From Phenylobacterium sp. CCH9-H3 (GTDB lineage Bacteria; Pseudomonadota; Alphaproteobacteria; Caulobacterales; Caulobacteraceae), in the NCBI RefSeq assembly GCF_001557235.1, contig NZ_LSJI01000118.1, forward strand, positions 1 through 64,000: a stretch of 64,000 bases of DNA. Reading direction: 5' to 3'. Positions 1 through 9,192 of the stretch are shown here, one piece after another. The first letter of the stretch is position 1; the number at the start of each line of letters is the position of its first letter. The notes under the pieces were generated by a model. The model was not told the DNA's origin and made no database searches. It saw nothing but the letters and a program-made list of their open reading frames with translations. The translations under genes and the position numbers were made by a program.

Positions 1-272
1 TGTCGGACGTGGCGCGGCGCCACGACATCCGCCCGCAGCAGCTGTTCGGCTGGCGTCGCGGGATGCGGATCGTGGACCCTGAGCCGCCGATGACCTTCGT
101 GCCGGCGCTGGTGGAGCCGCCTGCGAAGGCTGAGCGGGCGCGGCCGAGGCCGGCGCGGGCGGGTCGCGGCGACTTCGAGCTGGAGATCGACGGGGTGGTG
201 GTCCGGGTGCGCCGCGGCCCGGAGGCCAAGACCGTGGCGGCGGTGATCAAGGCGCTGAAGGCCGTGCGGTGA
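1..272 (+). CDS. tnpA: IS66 TnpA-like protein, 5' end outside window
   Basis: Accessory DNA-binding protein of an IS66-type transposon. The frame is open to the first bases of the window, so the N-terminus is missing; the GTG at 9 is internal to the helix-turn-helix. The visible start reads SDVARRHDIRPQQLFGWRR, the typical second half of the IS66 OrfA/HTH_8-like domain. The C-terminal region ELEIDGVVVRVRRG followed by a short helical tail is also characteristic. It overlaps tnpB by four bases (GTGA at 269-272), which suggests translational coupling. Confidence 0.85.
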   Translation, partial: SDVARRHDIRPQQLFGWRRGMRIVDPEPPMTFVPALVEPPAKAERARPRPARAGRGDFELEIDGVVVRVRRGPEAKTVAAVIKALKAVR

Positions 273-637
273 TCCCTGCCTTCGCGGGGACGCCGGCCTC
301 GGTGCGCGTGCTGGTGGCGACCCGGCCGGTGGACTTCCGCAAAGGCATGGGCGGGCTGGCGGCGCTGGTGAAGGATCAGCTGCTCAAGGACCCCTACTCG
401 GGCGTGGTCTACGTCTTTCGCGCCAAGCGGGCCGACCGGGTGAAGATGATCTGGTGGGATGGCACGGGCCTGTGGCTCCTGGCCAAGACGCTGGAGCAAG
501 GCGCCTTCAGCTGGCCGAAGGTGCAGGATGGGGTGATGCGGCTAACGCCGGCGCAGCTCGCGGCCCTGCTGGAGGGCCTCGACTGGCGGCGGGTGCAGCA
601 GATGCGCCGGACGCGGGTGCCGCAGGCCACGGCCTGA
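269..637 (+). CDS. tnpB: IS66 TnpB-like protein (IS66 Orf2 family)
   Basis: A 122-residue protein of the IS66 Orf2/TnpB family, needed for transposition of IS66 elements but of unclear biochemical role. Diagnostic segments are VATRPVDFRKGMGGLAALV, YVFRAKRADRVKMIWWDGTG and the late helix that normally ends LEGLDWRRV. Length and order are normal for the family, so this frame looks intact. The GTG start at 269 overlaps the end of tnpA. It is followed by a 72-base gap and then the damaged tnpC. Confidence 0.92.
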   Translation: MIPAFAGTPASVRVLVATRPVDFRKGMGGLAALVKDQLLKDPYSGVVYVFRAKRADRVKMIWWDGTGLWLLAKTLEQGAFSWPKVQDGVMRLTPAQLAALLEGLDWRRVQQMRRTRVPQATA

Positions 638-709
638 AGGCTGCGGCGAAGTGAATCAGGCCGCACGCGGGGGCGCCACGAGGCCGCTCGAATATGGTCA
701 GATCGCCCT

Positions 710-1719
710 ATGGCCCAGGCGCTTCCCGGCGATGTCGAGACGCTGCAAGCCCTGCTCCTGAAGGAGCGGGCCGAGCACGCAGCCGCCCTGCTGGCCAAGG
801 ATCATGCCGACGCCGAGAACGAGCGCCTGCGCCAGATCATCAAGGCCTTGCAGCGCACCGCTTCGGCCGGCGCGCCGAGACCCTGGACGCCGATCAGCTG
901 GCCCTGGGGCTGGAAGACGTCGAGCAGGAGATCGCCGCCGGCGAGGCCGGGGCGAAAGCCCGCTTCGCCGGCCGCAAAGACCGAGCGCGCGGCCAGGCGG
1001 CGGACCAACCGCGGCGCGCTTCCGGCGCACCTGCCCAGGATCGAGACGGTCGTCGACATCGCGGACAAAACCTGCCCGGGCTGCAGCGGCGCTTTGCACA
1101 GGATCGGCGAAGACATCGCCGAGCAGCTGGACATCGTGCCCGCCCAGCTGCGGGTGCTGGTGGTGCGCCGGCCCAAATACGCCTGCCGGAGCTGCGAGGA
1201 AGCTGTGGTGCAGGCGCCCGCGCCGGCGCGGCTGATCGAGGGCGGGCTGCCGACCGAGGCGACCGTGGCCCATGTCGTGGTCGCCAAGTACGCCGATCAC
1301 CTGCCGCTGTACCGCCAGGCGCATATCTACGCCCGCCAGGGCATCGCCCTGGACCGCTCGACGCTCGCCGACTGGACCGGGCGGGCGGCCTGGCTGCTCA
1401 AGCCCCTGCACACCCGGCTGCTGGAGCGCTTGAAGGCCTCGGGCAAGCTCTTCGCCGCCGAGACGACCGCCCCGGTGCTCGATCCTGGGCGGGGGCGGAC
1501 CAAGACCGGCCAGCTCTGGGCCTATGCCCGCGACGACCGGCCCTGGGGCGGGCCCGACCCGCCGGGCGTGGTCTATGTCTATGCGCCCGATCGCAAGGCC
1601 GAGCGCGCCGCTGCGCACCTGGCGGGCTTCAAGGGCGTGCTGCAGGTGGATGGCTACGCCGGCTACCGGCCGCTGGCCGAGGCGGGCGACATCCGCCTGG
1701 CCTTCTGCTGGGCGCATCT
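710..1719 (+). pseudogene. tnpC: IS66 TnpC transposase, frameshifted and truncated
   Basis: DDE-type IS66 transposase remnant. The ATG at 710 opens the expected coiled-coil N-terminus, ending RQIIKALQR. A one-base loss near 857 then moves the family sequence HRFGRRAETLDADQLALGL into the next frame. Between about 930 and 980 a compensating shift returns to the first frame, which continues with RTNRGALPAHLPRIE, the CPGCSGAL/CRSCEE zinc-finger-like region and the catalytic start YVYAPDRKAER...LQVDGYAGY. Homology ends at FCWAHLW (about 1719), so the last third, including the catalytic Glu region and the C-terminal domain, is absent. The paired frameshifts could be natural decay or sequencing error; the truncation is certain. 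Confidence 0.85.
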
Positions 1720-2151
1720 ATGGATGCCCCCGCTCTTGCAAGGTTCTTCTGAGCAACGACGGCACGATAAGTCGGGCGACAAATGCGGCGCACGCCAGAC
1801 GGAAGTATCCGCATCGTCTCATCCGTGGCTGTCTTTGGGTTATAAAGGCGGCGTGGTTGAGCGAACAAACCTTGAGGTGAGCCCACGTTCGGCCGGGCCC
1901 GTTGGGCGGCGACCGGCGGCCTGGTCGTATCGAGACTCAAGCCAACCTGATCCTGGGATTGAGCGAGGGCAAGCGGACATCCACCAGGCCGTCTCCGACA
2001 GCGGCAACCCGGCGTCAATCTCAGGAATCCCAAACGATTCAGTCAGGTCACAGAATGCTCAAGGCTCGGCTCGTGTGGCGGCGGTTTGGTTCGCACCAAG
2101 CGCCCCATGAGCGTTGGTTCCGCCCTGGCTGCATTGAATTTCATAGCCTGA
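1720..2151. other. IS junk and junction region
   Basis: This stretch lies between the end of the IS66 remnant and the stop codon of the aldehyde dehydrogenase. It carries no intact gene. Its only recognisable piece is the short IS630-like fragment listed separately. The rest (1720-1880 and 2000-2151) has short broken frames that I do not recognise and is visibly less GC-rich than the flanks. Confidence 0.5.
1881..2000 (+). pseudogene. IS630-family transposase fragment
   Basis: Translation from 1881 gives AHVRPGPLGGDRRPGRIE followed by TQANLILGL. This is the linker typical of IS630-type OrfA proteins, which link an HTH domain to an HTH_29-like helix through G-D-R-R-x-x-R-I-E-x-x-x-x-x-I-L. 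A stop sits directly upstream at 1878-1880. The next family-like segment, RGQADIHQAVSD, is in a different frame after about 1960. The fragment is only about 40 residues. The call rests on remembered family consensus, hence moderate confidence. Confidence 0.4.
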
Positions 2152-3588
2152 TCAGGCCTCTTGCTTCGGCGAGTAGCCGAGGATGGCCTTGGTTTCCAGG
2201 AACTCGTGGAAGCCGAAATCGCCCCACTCGCGCCCGTTGCCGCTCATCTTGTAGCCGCCGAAGGGGGCCATCATGTCGCCGCCGCCGCCGTTGATCGACA
2301 CCTGGCCGGCGCGCAGCTTGCGGGCCACGCCGCGGGCCTTTTCGAGGTCCTCGGCCTGCACATAGGCGGCCAGGCCGTACTCGGTGTCGTTGCCGACCTC
2401 GATGGCCTGTTCGAGGCGGTCATAGCCGAGGATCGACAGCACGGGGCCGAAGATCTCTTCCTTGGCGATGGTCATCTCGTTGGTGACGTTGGCGAAGACG
2501 GTGGGCTTCACATAATAGCCCTTGTCGAGGCCGTCCGGACGGCCGACGCCGCCGGAGACCAGGGTCGCGCCCTCGTCGATGCCGGCCTGGATCAGCTTCT
2601 GGATCTTGTTGAACTGGATTTCCGAGACCACGGGACCCAGCTGGCTGTTGCCGTTCGGGTCGCCGACGGTGACGGTGGAGACCGCCTCGCGGGCCACGGT
2701 GATCGCCTCGTCCATGCGGCCCTTGGGGACCAGCATGCGGGTGGGCGCGTTACAGGACTGGCCGGAATTGGTCATCATGGTGGCGACGCCGCGGGCGACG
2801 CCCTTGGCGAAGGCTGAGTCGTCCAGGACGATGTTGGGGCTCTTTCCGCCCAGCTCCTGGGCCACGCGCTTGACGGTCGGGGCGGCGTTCTTGGCCACCT
2901 CGATGCCGGCGCGGGTGGAACCGGTGAAGGAGACCATGTCCACTTCCGGGTGGCTCGACAGCGGGACGCCGACGCCGATGCCGTCGCCCTGGACCATGTT
3001 GAAGACGCCGGCGGGAACGCCCGCGGCATGCATGATCTCAGCGAAGATGTGGCCCGAGAACGGGGCGACTTCCGAGGGCTTCAGCACCATGGTGCAGCCC
3101 GTCGCGATGGCCGGGGCCACCTTGCAGACGATCTGGTTGAGGGGCCAATTCCAGGGGGTGATGAACCCGCAGACGCCGATGGGCTCCTTCACGATGAGGG
3201 TCGGACCGCGGTCTTCCTCGAACTTGAAGGTCTTCAGCACTTCCACGGCGGTGGCCAGGTGGCCCATGCCGATCGGAACCTGGGCGCGCTGGGCGAGGTT
3301 GGCGGGGGCGCCCATTTCCTCGGTCACGGCGGTGGCCAGGTCGCCGAAGCGCTTCTGATATTCGGCCAGGATGCGGCCCAGGACTTCCAGGCGCTCCTCG
3401 CGGGTGGTCTGGCTCCAGGCCGGGAAGGCGGCGCGGGCGGCCTTGACGGCCTTGTCCACGTCGGTGGCGTTGCCCAGTGAGATCTTGCCGCAGACGTCCT
3501 CGGTGGCCGGGTTGATGACGTCGAGGGTCTTCTTCTCGACCGGATCGACCCATTCACCGTTGATGTAGAACTTCAGGTACTCGCGCAT
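2152..3588 (-). CDS. NAD(P)-dependent aldehyde dehydrogenase family protein
   Basis: A 478-residue, full-length ALDH superfamily enzyme that oxidises an aldehyde to its carboxylate with NAD(P)+. The cofactor fold carries PWNWP (residues about 145-149) and FTGSTRAG (221-228). The general base is Glu245 in ELGGKSPN and the nucleophile is Cys279 in NSGQSCNAPTR. The C-terminal EEIFGPVL motif is present. It lies 17 bases downstream of a zinc alcohol dehydrogenase on the same strand, so the pair probably performs successive alcohol to aldehyde to acid oxidation. The substrate cannot be read from sequence. Codon use is normal for the window despite the neighbouring IS debris. Confidence 0.93.
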   Translation of the reverse strand: MREYLKFYINGEWVDPVEKKTLDVINPATEDVCGKISLGNATDVDKAVKAARAAFPAWSQTTREERLEVLGRILAEYQKRFGDLATAVTEEMGAPANLAQRAQVPIGMGHLATAVEVLKTFKFEEDRGPTLIVKEPIGVCGFITPWNWPLNQIVCKVAPAIATGCTMVLKPSEVAPFSGHIFAEIMHAAGVPAGVFNMVQGDGIGVGVPLSSHPEVDMVSFTGSTRAGIEVAKNAAPTVKRVAQELGGKSPNIVLDDSAFAKGVARGVATMMTNSGQSCNAPTRMLVPKGRMDEAITVAREAVSTVTVGDPNGNSQLGPVVSEIQFNKIQKLIQAGIDEGATLVSGGVGRPDGLDKGYYVKPTVFANVTNEMTIAKEEIFGPVLSILGYDRLEQAIEVGNDTEYGLAAYVQAEDLEKARGVARKLRAGQVSINGGGGDMMAPFGGYKMSGNGREWGDFGFHEFLETKAILGYSPKQEA

Positions 3589-3605
3589 GGGCTCTCGCTA
3601 ACTCG

Positions 3606-4691
3606 TTAGATGTTGAACATGATGACCGAACGGGCCAGTTCGCCGCGCTTCATGTCGGCGAAGCCCTCGTTGACCTGCTCCAGCTTGATGCGCTGGGAGA
3701 TCATCTGGTCGAGCTTCAGCTTGCCGTTCATGTAGAAGTCGACGAGGCGGGGCATGTCGACCGGGAAGCGGTTGGAGCCCATCATCGAGCCCTGCAGCTT
3801 CTTCTCGCCCAGGAAGGCGGCGCCCATCAGGGTGATGCTCTGGCCGACCGGGATCATGCCGATGATGTTGGCCGTGCCGCCGCGGCGCAGCATGTTGAAG
3901 GCCTGCTCGGCGGTCTTGGACAGGCCGATGGCCTCGAAGGAGTGGTGCACCCCGCCCTTGGTCATTTCGAGCACTTCCTTGACCGCATCGGTCTGGGAGG
4001 CGTCGATGAAGTCGGTGGCGCCGAACTCCATGGCCAGGTTGCCCTTGGAGCCCACCATGTCGATGGCGATGATGCGGCCGGCGCCGGCGATGGCCGCGCC
4101 GTTGATGGCAGAGAGGCCCACGCCGCCGCAACCGATCACGGCCACGGTCTCGCCGGGACGGACGCCCGAGGTGTGGATCGCCGCGCCGACGCCGGTCATC
4201 ACCGAGCAGCCGATGAGGGCGGCGCGGTCCAGCGGCATGTCCTTGCGGATCGCGACGCAGGCATGCTCGTGGATCAGCATGTGCTCGGCGAAGGACGACA
4301 GGTTCAGGAACTGGATGATCGGTCCGGCGGCGGTGGTCAGCCGGGGCTCTTCATCGGCGCCGCGCTTGGTCTCGGGCGAGACGCAGAGTGAGAGGTGGCC
4401 CGTCAGGCAGGACTCACAGTGACCGCAATAGGCCGAAAGGCAGGTGATGACATGGTCGCCCACCTTCACGGTGCGGACTTCCGAGCCCACCTGCTCGACG
4501 ATCCCGGCGCTCTCGTGGCCCAGCACCGCCGGCAGCGGGTGCGGGTAAGAGCCTTCCATGAAGTGCAGATCGGAGTGGCACAGGCCCGCGGCCACGGTGC
4601 GGATCAGGACCTCGTGGGGCCCCGGCTTGTTGATCTGGACGTCTTCGATCTGAAGCGGCTTGCCCACTTCGCGCAGCACGGCGGCTTTCAT
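3606..4691 (-). CDS. Zinc-dependent alcohol dehydrogenase (MDR family)
   Basis: A 361-residue medium-chain dehydrogenase that interconverts an alcohol and an aldehyde. Catalytic zinc ligands are Cys38 and the GHE motif (His59/Glu60). The structural zinc site is complete (Cys89, Cys92, Cys95, Cys103 in YCGHCESCLTGHLSLC). The Rossmann signature is GCGGVGLSAI. Length and motifs fit the class III/NDMA-dependent-like ADH group of actinobacteria and alphaproteobacteria. It is first in an apparent two-gene operon with the downstream aldehyde dehydrogenase. The specific substrate is unknown. Confidence 0.92.
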   Translation of the reverse strand: MKAAVLREVGKPLQIEDVQINKPGPHEVLIRTVAAGLCHSDLHFMEGSYPHPLPAVLGHESAGIVEQVGSEVRTVKVGDHVITCLSAYCGHCESCLTGHLSLCVSPETKRGADEEPRLTTAAGPIIQFLNLSSFAEHMLIHEHACVAIRKDMPLDRAALIGCSVMTGVGAAIHTSGVRPGETVAVIGCGGVGLSAINGAAIAGAGRIIAIDMVGSKGNLAMEFGATDFIDASQTDAVKEVLEMTKGGVHHSFEAIGLSKTAEQAFNMLRRGGTANIIGMIPVGQSITLMGAAFLGEKKLQGSMMGSNRFPVDMPRLVDFYMNGKLKLDQMISQRIKLEQVNEGFADMKRGELARSVIMFNI

Positions 4692-4820
4692 CCTGGCGTT
4701 CCCCGAACAGCGCCCGCCTTAGCGGGCGGATTATCGAAGTCCGGGTATGCCCGAGACTTCCGAGAGGGCAACCTTATCGCCGTTCAGATGGCGCGCGCCA
4801 AGGGAAATTGGCGGCTCTCC

Positions 4821-5310
4821 TCAGGCACTCGCGGGCGCCGCGGGTTTGAGCCGCGATAGGGTCATTCGTTTGGGCCAGGCCGCCGGCCATTTCGGCCAGC
4901 GCAGGCGGAAGTCACGCCGCGGCGGGATGCAACCCTCCAGTGTGGCCAACAGGTCCTCGGCGGGTCCGTCGTTGAGGAAATGGTTGGCGCCCGTCACCCG
5001 CTCGAACCGCATCGGCCGCCGCGTGCGGGTCTCGGCCACCAGCTTCTCGGCCAGCTCGATGGGCGCGAAATCGTCCTGATCGCCGTGCACGACGAGGACC
5101 GGGACCTTGAGGTTGCGCAGGGCCGTATGGCATGCCGTGCAGCTGGTCGGGCTGGTTGGTGACCTCCAAGACGGCATGGCGCACCTCGCGGGGAATGATC
5201 TTCAGCATCCGGGCCCCGACCTTCAGCAGCCACGCGGCCGTCGGTCCGGGCTGGCCGTAATAGCCCGACAGCAGCACCAGGCCGGCCACCTCGCCGGGAT
5301 TCGGGGGACG
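4821..5310 (-). pseudogene. Alpha/beta hydrolase, N-truncated and frameshifted
   Basis: Only the C-terminal half of an alpha/beta-fold hydrolase remains. The upstream segment reads NPGEVAGLVLLSGYYGQPG, which in this family directly follows the missing nucleophile elbow (G-x-S-x-G). After LEVTNQPDQLHGM a one-base shift near 5125 moves the sequence into another frame, which continues LRNLKVPVLVVHGDQDDFAP with the late catalytic Asp region and GANHFLNDGP with the catalytic His. The start, oxyanion region and nucleophile are gone, so it cannot be active. The break at about 5310 adjoins a short scar and a second truncated gene. Confidence 0.75.
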
Positions 5311-5466
5311 GTCAGAGTGACCCGACAGGTTGCTCAACCTGCATTCTTAGGTGACCCACCCTGTTCCTAACGGGCGATCCCCATGCGTTGACGTTAGCCC
5401 AACGTGACTGGTTGCGACGACGCGATGCCTGCAAAGCAGCTTTGTGCATTAAGGAGCTTTATCGCC
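5311..5466. other. Deletion or insertion scar with a repeated gtgaccc motif
   Basis: This stretch joins two truncated genes that point in opposite directions. It contains two copies of a degenerate 17-mer of form GTGACCC-N2-C-N2-GTT-N-C, at 5317-5333 and 5351-5367, spaced 34 bases apart. Such repeats occur as transposase binding sites at insertion-sequence ends. I cannot assign a family, and no transposase is present. Confidence 0.35.
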
Positions 5467-5613
5467 GAATATCCCGGCGGCGGCGCCTTCCTGGCGATGG
5501 TGACGGACCCCGAGTACGGCGAACTGGTCAAGCACCGGCAGGCGGCGGTGGAGGATTCGCGCCTGATCTGCATGGCCCCGGTGGCGGACCCTGGGGAGGG
5601 GTTCGGGGAGTAG
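5467..5613 (+). pseudogene. DUF1330 protein, C-terminal fragment
   Basis: The frame ending at 5613 carries EYPGGGAFLAMVTDPEYG and VKHRQAAVEDSRLI, which match the last strand and helices of small DUF1330 (dimeric alpha/beta barrel) proteins, including the usual H-R-x-A-A-x-x-D-S-R-L ending. The first half of the roughly 100-residue family is missing, and upstream sequence is unrelated scar DNA. An ATG at 5404 would add about 20 non-homologous residues. Most likely a dead remnant of the deletion that also removed the hydrolase N-terminus. Confidence 0.5.
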
Positions 5614-5621
5614 CTGAGCCG

Positions 5622-6650
5622 CTACTCCGCCGCGTCCAGCCGGCTGATCACCCGCTTGTCGTTCCAGTGGGTGTCGATGTTGCGCCGGAAGTAGGGCGGC
5701 CGATCGGACAGCACCTCGGTCTCCAGCCACAGCCGCTTCAGGTGGCGGATCTTTCCCGCCGAGCGGTCGTCCTGGTATTCGGTGCGGCCGTGCAGGACGT
5801 GGAAGTTGTTGACGAACTGCATGTCGCCGGGCTCGAAGCCCATGATCACCGAATAGCGGCCGCTCTCGGCCGCGTCCTCGATCCAGGTCAGGGCTTCCCG
5901 GGCCTTGTCGGTCAGACGGGGAGCGTCGGGGATGCGCTGGGAGGCGCGGATGTATTGCGGGATCGCCCGTACGAACAGGCGGTCGTTCCATTCAGTGAAC
6001 ACCGGCACCGTGTACCAGCCCTTGGTCGCCGGCTTCTGCTCGCCGCGGAAATCGTAGGGCTGGGGCAGATACATTTCCGCCGCCAGGTCCGGCCGCTCCC
6101 GCACCAAGTCGTTGTGCAGGGCGACCGAGTTGGCCACGCCCGAGAGGCCGCCGGAGACGCCATTGGCCAAGCACATCAGACCCACGAGGTCCGCGCCGTC
6201 GCAGTGGTAGCCGAGCTTGATGCCGCCCAGCTCGTTGCCGCGGGCGGTGGGGTCGTCCAGGGCCTTGCCCTGGTCGGTGACGTCGCCCAACAGGTGGCCG
6301 TACTTGTTCTGCGCCCAGGGTTTGCCCAGGTGCATGCCGATGCCCCAGTAGATCAGGCACATCTCGTCGTTGGAGTAGTGGTCGCGTTCAACGCCGCGGA
6401 TGCGCACGAAGCCGCGGCCGTTGATCAGCTCGTTCTCGATCCGCTTCAGCCGAGCCGCCAGGGTCGGCAGGGGAAAGTCCGCCGCGCCGATATCCAGCAG
6501 ATCGCTGGACTTGGCGCCCGCATGCTCCACAGCCGCGGCGATCTCGTCGCACTCGGCCTGGGTCAGCATCTCCGTCCACGCGGTCGGATCGGCGACATCC
6601 TCGGCGCGCCATTCGCAATGGGTTTCCAGAAGCCTGGGGGTCATGGTCAT
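5622..6650 (-). CDS. TauD/TfdA-like Fe(II)/2-oxoglutarate dioxygenase
   Basis: A 342-residue protein with the facial triad of the TauD/TfdA superfamily. The HxD motif is His149-Cys-Asp151 (LGYHCDGADL). The distal histidine is probably His287 in NNFHVLHGRTEY. A basic stretch IRHLKRLW (about 301-308) would bind 2-oxoglutarate. Such enzymes hydroxylate small molecules while decarboxylating 2-oxoglutarate. It ends 8 bases before, and faces, the DUF1330 scrap, and starts 7 bases after the amidohydrolase stop, so the two form one operon. A role in opening or releasing an N-acyl or amino-acid-like compound is inference only. Confidence 0.88.
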   Translation of the reverse strand: MTMTPRLLETHCEWRAEDVADPTAWTEMLTQAECDEIAAAVEHAGAKSSDLLDIGAADFPLPTLAARLKRIENELINGRGFVRIRGVERDHYSNDEMCLIYWGIGMHLGKPWAQNKYGHLLGDVTDQGKALDDPTARGNELGGIKLGYHCDGADLVGLMCLANGVSGGLSGVANSVALHNDLVRERPDLAAEMYLPQPYDFRGEQKPATKGWYTVPVFTEWNDRLFVRAIPQYIRASQRIPDAPRLTDKAREALTWIEDAAESGRYSVIMGFEPGDMQFVNNFHVLHGRTEYQDDRSAGKIRHLKRLWLETEVLSDRPPYFRRNIDTHWNDKRVISRLDAAE

Positions 6651-6657
6651 CCCTCCC

Positions 6658-8388
6658 CTATTCCGCCGCCATTGCCGACGGCGCAGCCTGGGCGCCGCGT
6701 AGCAGCCGGCCCGGTAGCGCGCCGGTGGGCTCGCCGTTGCGATAGGTGACGTCGCCGGCGACTATGGTCACCACATAGCCGTCGGCCCGCTGGATCAGCC
6801 GCCGCCCACCCGCCGGCAGATCGTAGGCGACCTCCGGCGCGCGAAGGCGCAGATGGTCGTAATCGATGACGTTGAGGTCGGCGCGCAGCCCGACCGCGAT
6901 CCGGCCGCGGTCGAACAGCCCCACCGATTCGGCGGTGTCACGGCACTGCATGCGGATCACCGCCTCCAGGGGCAGCTTGGGGCCCCGGGTGCGGTCGCGG
7001 GTCCAGTGGGTGAGCAGGCTGGTTGGGAAGCTGCCGTCGCAGATCATGCCCACATGGGCGCCGCCGTCGCTGAGGCCCGGCACCGTGTTGGGATCGGTGA
7101 GCATCTCATAGGCCGCGTCGAGGGAGCCGTCGGCGTAGTTGAGGAAGGGCACATAGAGCATACCCTTGCCGTCCTGCGACAGCATGTGGTCGAGGGCGAC
7201 CGCCTCGTTACTGAGGCCGCGCGCGCGGGCCTGGAAGGCCACCGTGGATTCCTCGGTCGGCTCGTAATCGGGCTCGGCGGCCATCAGATGCATCTGGTCC
7301 CAGGCCTGGACCATGCCGCGGGCGCCGTCCGTGGGATTTTCCGACAACAGCTGCGCGCGCACCGCCGGATTGCGCAGGCGAGCCAGCTTTTCGGCGAGGG
7401 GCAGCTTGGCCATCTCGCGATAGGTGGGATGGAAGCTGAATGGGGTCATAGTCAGCTCCAGGCCGAACAGCACCCCGACGGGCCGCGCGGCCACCTGAGC
7501 CTTCATCGGCAGGCCGGCGGCCACCGCGTCGGCGAGGGCGGCCAGCAGCACCTTGTAGGCCCGGGGCCCGCGCGGGCTCTGCACCAGGGTGAAGGCCAAC
7601 GGTCGGCCGGAGGCCTCCACCAGCCGGCGCATCATGGCGAACTCGGCCTCGGGATCGTTGAAGTCGGACACGAACTGCAGCGTGCCGCGGCCGGCGGCCT
7701 TCAGCCCCATCGCGATGCCCATCAGTTCGTCTTCGCCCGCGGTGAGCGTCGGAGTCGGCTGACCGTCGCTGGTGCGGTGGTTGAGTGTGCGGGAGGTGGA
7801 AAAGCCCATGGCCCCGACCTCGGCCGCGCGGCGGGCGATGGCGGCCATGGCGGCGATGTCGGCTGGGGTTGCGGCCTCGCGATTGGCGCCGCGCTCGCCC
7901 ATCACATTCACCCGCACCGCGGCGTGGGGCAACTGGGCGCCGATGTCGATGTCGAAGCGCCGCCGGCTGAGCGCGTCCAGGTAGTCGGGGAAACTCTCCC
8001 AGTTCCAGGGCAGGCCCTGGCTGAGCACCGGGAAGGGGATGTCCTCCACCCCCTCCATCAAGCGCACCAGCCGGTCGTGGTCCTCGGGTTTGCAGGGGGC
8101 GAAGCCCACCCCGCAATTGCCCATGATCACGCTGGTCACCCCGTGCCAGGACGAGGGCTGCATGCGCTCGTCCCAGGTGGCCTGGCCGTCATAGTGGGTA
8201 TGGACGTCGACGAAGCCGGGGCTGACCAGCTTGCCGCGGGCTTCGATCTCCTCGCGGCCCCGGCCGTTCACCTGGCCGACAGCGACGATGCGGCCGTCCT
8301 TGATCCCGACATCGGCCTCACGGCCCGTCGCGCCCGTGCCGTCCACCAGATGGCCACCGCGCACGACCAGATCGTAAGCCTGTTCCAT
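6658..8388 (-). CDS. N-acyl-D-amino-acid deacylase-like amidohydrolase
   Basis: A 576-residue member of the D-aminoacylase branch of the amidohydrolase superfamily, zinc enzymes that hydrolyse N-acyl amino acids or related amides. The start chosen is the ATG at 8388 ([12 protein letters not shown]), where homology begins; an upstream in-frame ATG adds 18 unrelated residues. Visible motifs are the metal-binding [10 protein letters not shown], the bridging cysteine motif GNCGVGFAP used by D-aminoacylases in place of a carbamyl-lysine, and [11 protein letters not shown] with a late Asp. It is first in an operon with the downstream dioxygenase. Annotation by family; the substrate is unproven and could be a lactone or dipeptide. 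Confidence 0.88.
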   Translation of the reverse strand: MEQAYDLVVRGGHLVDGTGATGREADVGIKDGRIVAVGQVNGRGREEIEARGKLVSPGFVDVHTHYDGQATWDERMQPSSWHGVTSVIMGNCGVGFAPCKPEDHDRLVRLMEGVEDIPFPVLSQGLPWNWESFPDYLDALSRRRFDIDIGAQLPHAAVRVNVMGERGANREAATPADIAAMAAIARRAAEVGAMGFSTSRTLNHRTSDGQPTPTLTAGEDELMGIAMGLKAAGRGTLQFVSDFNDPEAEFAMMRRLVEASGRPLAFTLVQSPRGPRAYKVLLAALADAVAAGLPMKAQVAARPVGVLFGLELTMTPFSFHPTYREMAKLPLAEKLARLRNPAVRAQLLSENPTDGARGMVQAWDQMHLMAAEPDYEPTEESTVAFQARARGLSNEAVALDHMLSQDGKGMLYVPFLNYADGSLDAAYEMLTDPNTVPGLSDGGAHVGMICDGSFPTSLLTHWTRDRTRGPKLPLEAVIRMQCRDTAESVGLFDRGRIAVGLRADLNVIDYDHLRLRAPEVAYDLPAGGRRLIQRADGYVVTIVAGDVTYRNGEPTGALPGRLLRGAQAAPSAMAAE

Positions 8389-8628
8389 GACCCGCGTTTC
8401 CTTATCGTTGTTTAGTCGATATTTCCCATATGGCCGGCGCATCCTGACATCTTGGTGGACGATAACCCCGGCCCGCGGCGGAGATCAATACCGGCGATCC
8501 CGTGATCGCGCTGTTCGCCGCCTGATCGGCGATGTGTTCGCCATTTCGATGGGAATTCCCTGCTCTTGGCCGACGTCTGGACGCACGTCTCCTGTCGATG
8601 GTCCACCAGGCCGGTAAGGGTATCCCCC

Positions 8629-9160
8629 TCAACATCGTGGCAGCGGCGACGGACGCAACGACGCGATGGCGTCGAGGATCTGCTGGAACAAGTCGTGCGA
8701 GACCATGACCTCGGCCATTTGGAACGTGATCGACCGCCCGTGCCGGACGACCTTCGCGCCGATCTTCACCAGCCGGTCGCGCAATGTGGTCATCGACCAA
8801 TGGCTGACCTCATTGGGAAACGTCAGTGTGCGGAGGAAGTTGGCGAGGTTGTAGGCCAGGGCATGCAGTCGCAGCCGCACGGCGTTGGCGGCGAAGCGGC
8901 GGCAGGACAGGCGGGTCCAGACGATCGCGTTCTTTCCCTCCTTGATGTGCTGCTCCGCCGTACCCCGCTGATTGTAGAACAGCGTCACCCGTTCCGGCGG
9001 CCGGCTTATGTTGGTCACAATGAACCCGACGCGCGGAAACAACTCGCCGGGGTGCCACTCGACCTTCGCTACCACGCGGCGGGCCTTGTTCCACGAGGCC
9101 GCCTGATAGCTGAAGCTGGCGTAATAACGGCGGACATCACGCCAGAGCCCGGTCGCCGTT
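8629..9160 (-). pseudogene. IS1380-family transposase, C-terminal part
   Basis: Reading from about 9160 gives LWRDVRRYYASFSYQAASWN, then VTLFYNQRGTAEQHIKEGK and RLRLHALAYNLANFLRTL. These are the hallmark C-terminal blocks of IS1380 DDE transposases, including the YxxRGxxEQxIKEGK region with the last catalytic Glu. The N-terminal half is absent and the frame opens without a sensible start, so this is a fragment. The 240 bases on its downstream side (8389-8628) contain no gene and probably include the old IS end. It borders a lower-GC catabolic cluster. Confidence 0.85.
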
Positions 9161-9192
9161 GCGACATCTGATCATGGTGTCAGCTTGCGCGG

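Larger units (their letters stand above)
1..1719 (+). mobile_element. IS66-family element, decayed and 3' truncated
   Basis: Three consecutive reading frames have the tnpA-tnpB-tnpC order that defines IS66 elements. The left end lies before the window. The right side stops inside tnpC near 1719, where IS66-like protein sequence ends abruptly after the motif FCWAH, and no right terminal repeat can be seen. With tnpC frameshifted and missing its C-terminal part, the copy should not move on its own. Confidence 0.85.

Noticed and set aside
694..1752. Alternative plus-strand frame across tnpC as a separate protein
   Set aside because: Only about 35 residues (HRFGRRAETLDADQL and following) are IS66-like. 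They belong to the frameshifted transposase, not to an independent gene.
2146..2157. Palindrome GCCTGATCAGGC at the end of the aldehyde dehydrogenase gene
   Set aside because: It includes the stop codon and is too short and too common a dyad in GC-rich DNA to be called a site.
5388..6749. Plus-strand open frame opposite the dioxygenase
   Set aside because: A mirror of the real minus-strand TauD-like gene. Only the small DUF1330 C-terminal scrap on this strand has family resemblance.
6853..8415. Plus-strand open frame opposite the amidohydrolase
   Set aside because: The complementary strand carries all catalytic motifs of a D-aminoacylase-like enzyme, so this frame is a shadow.
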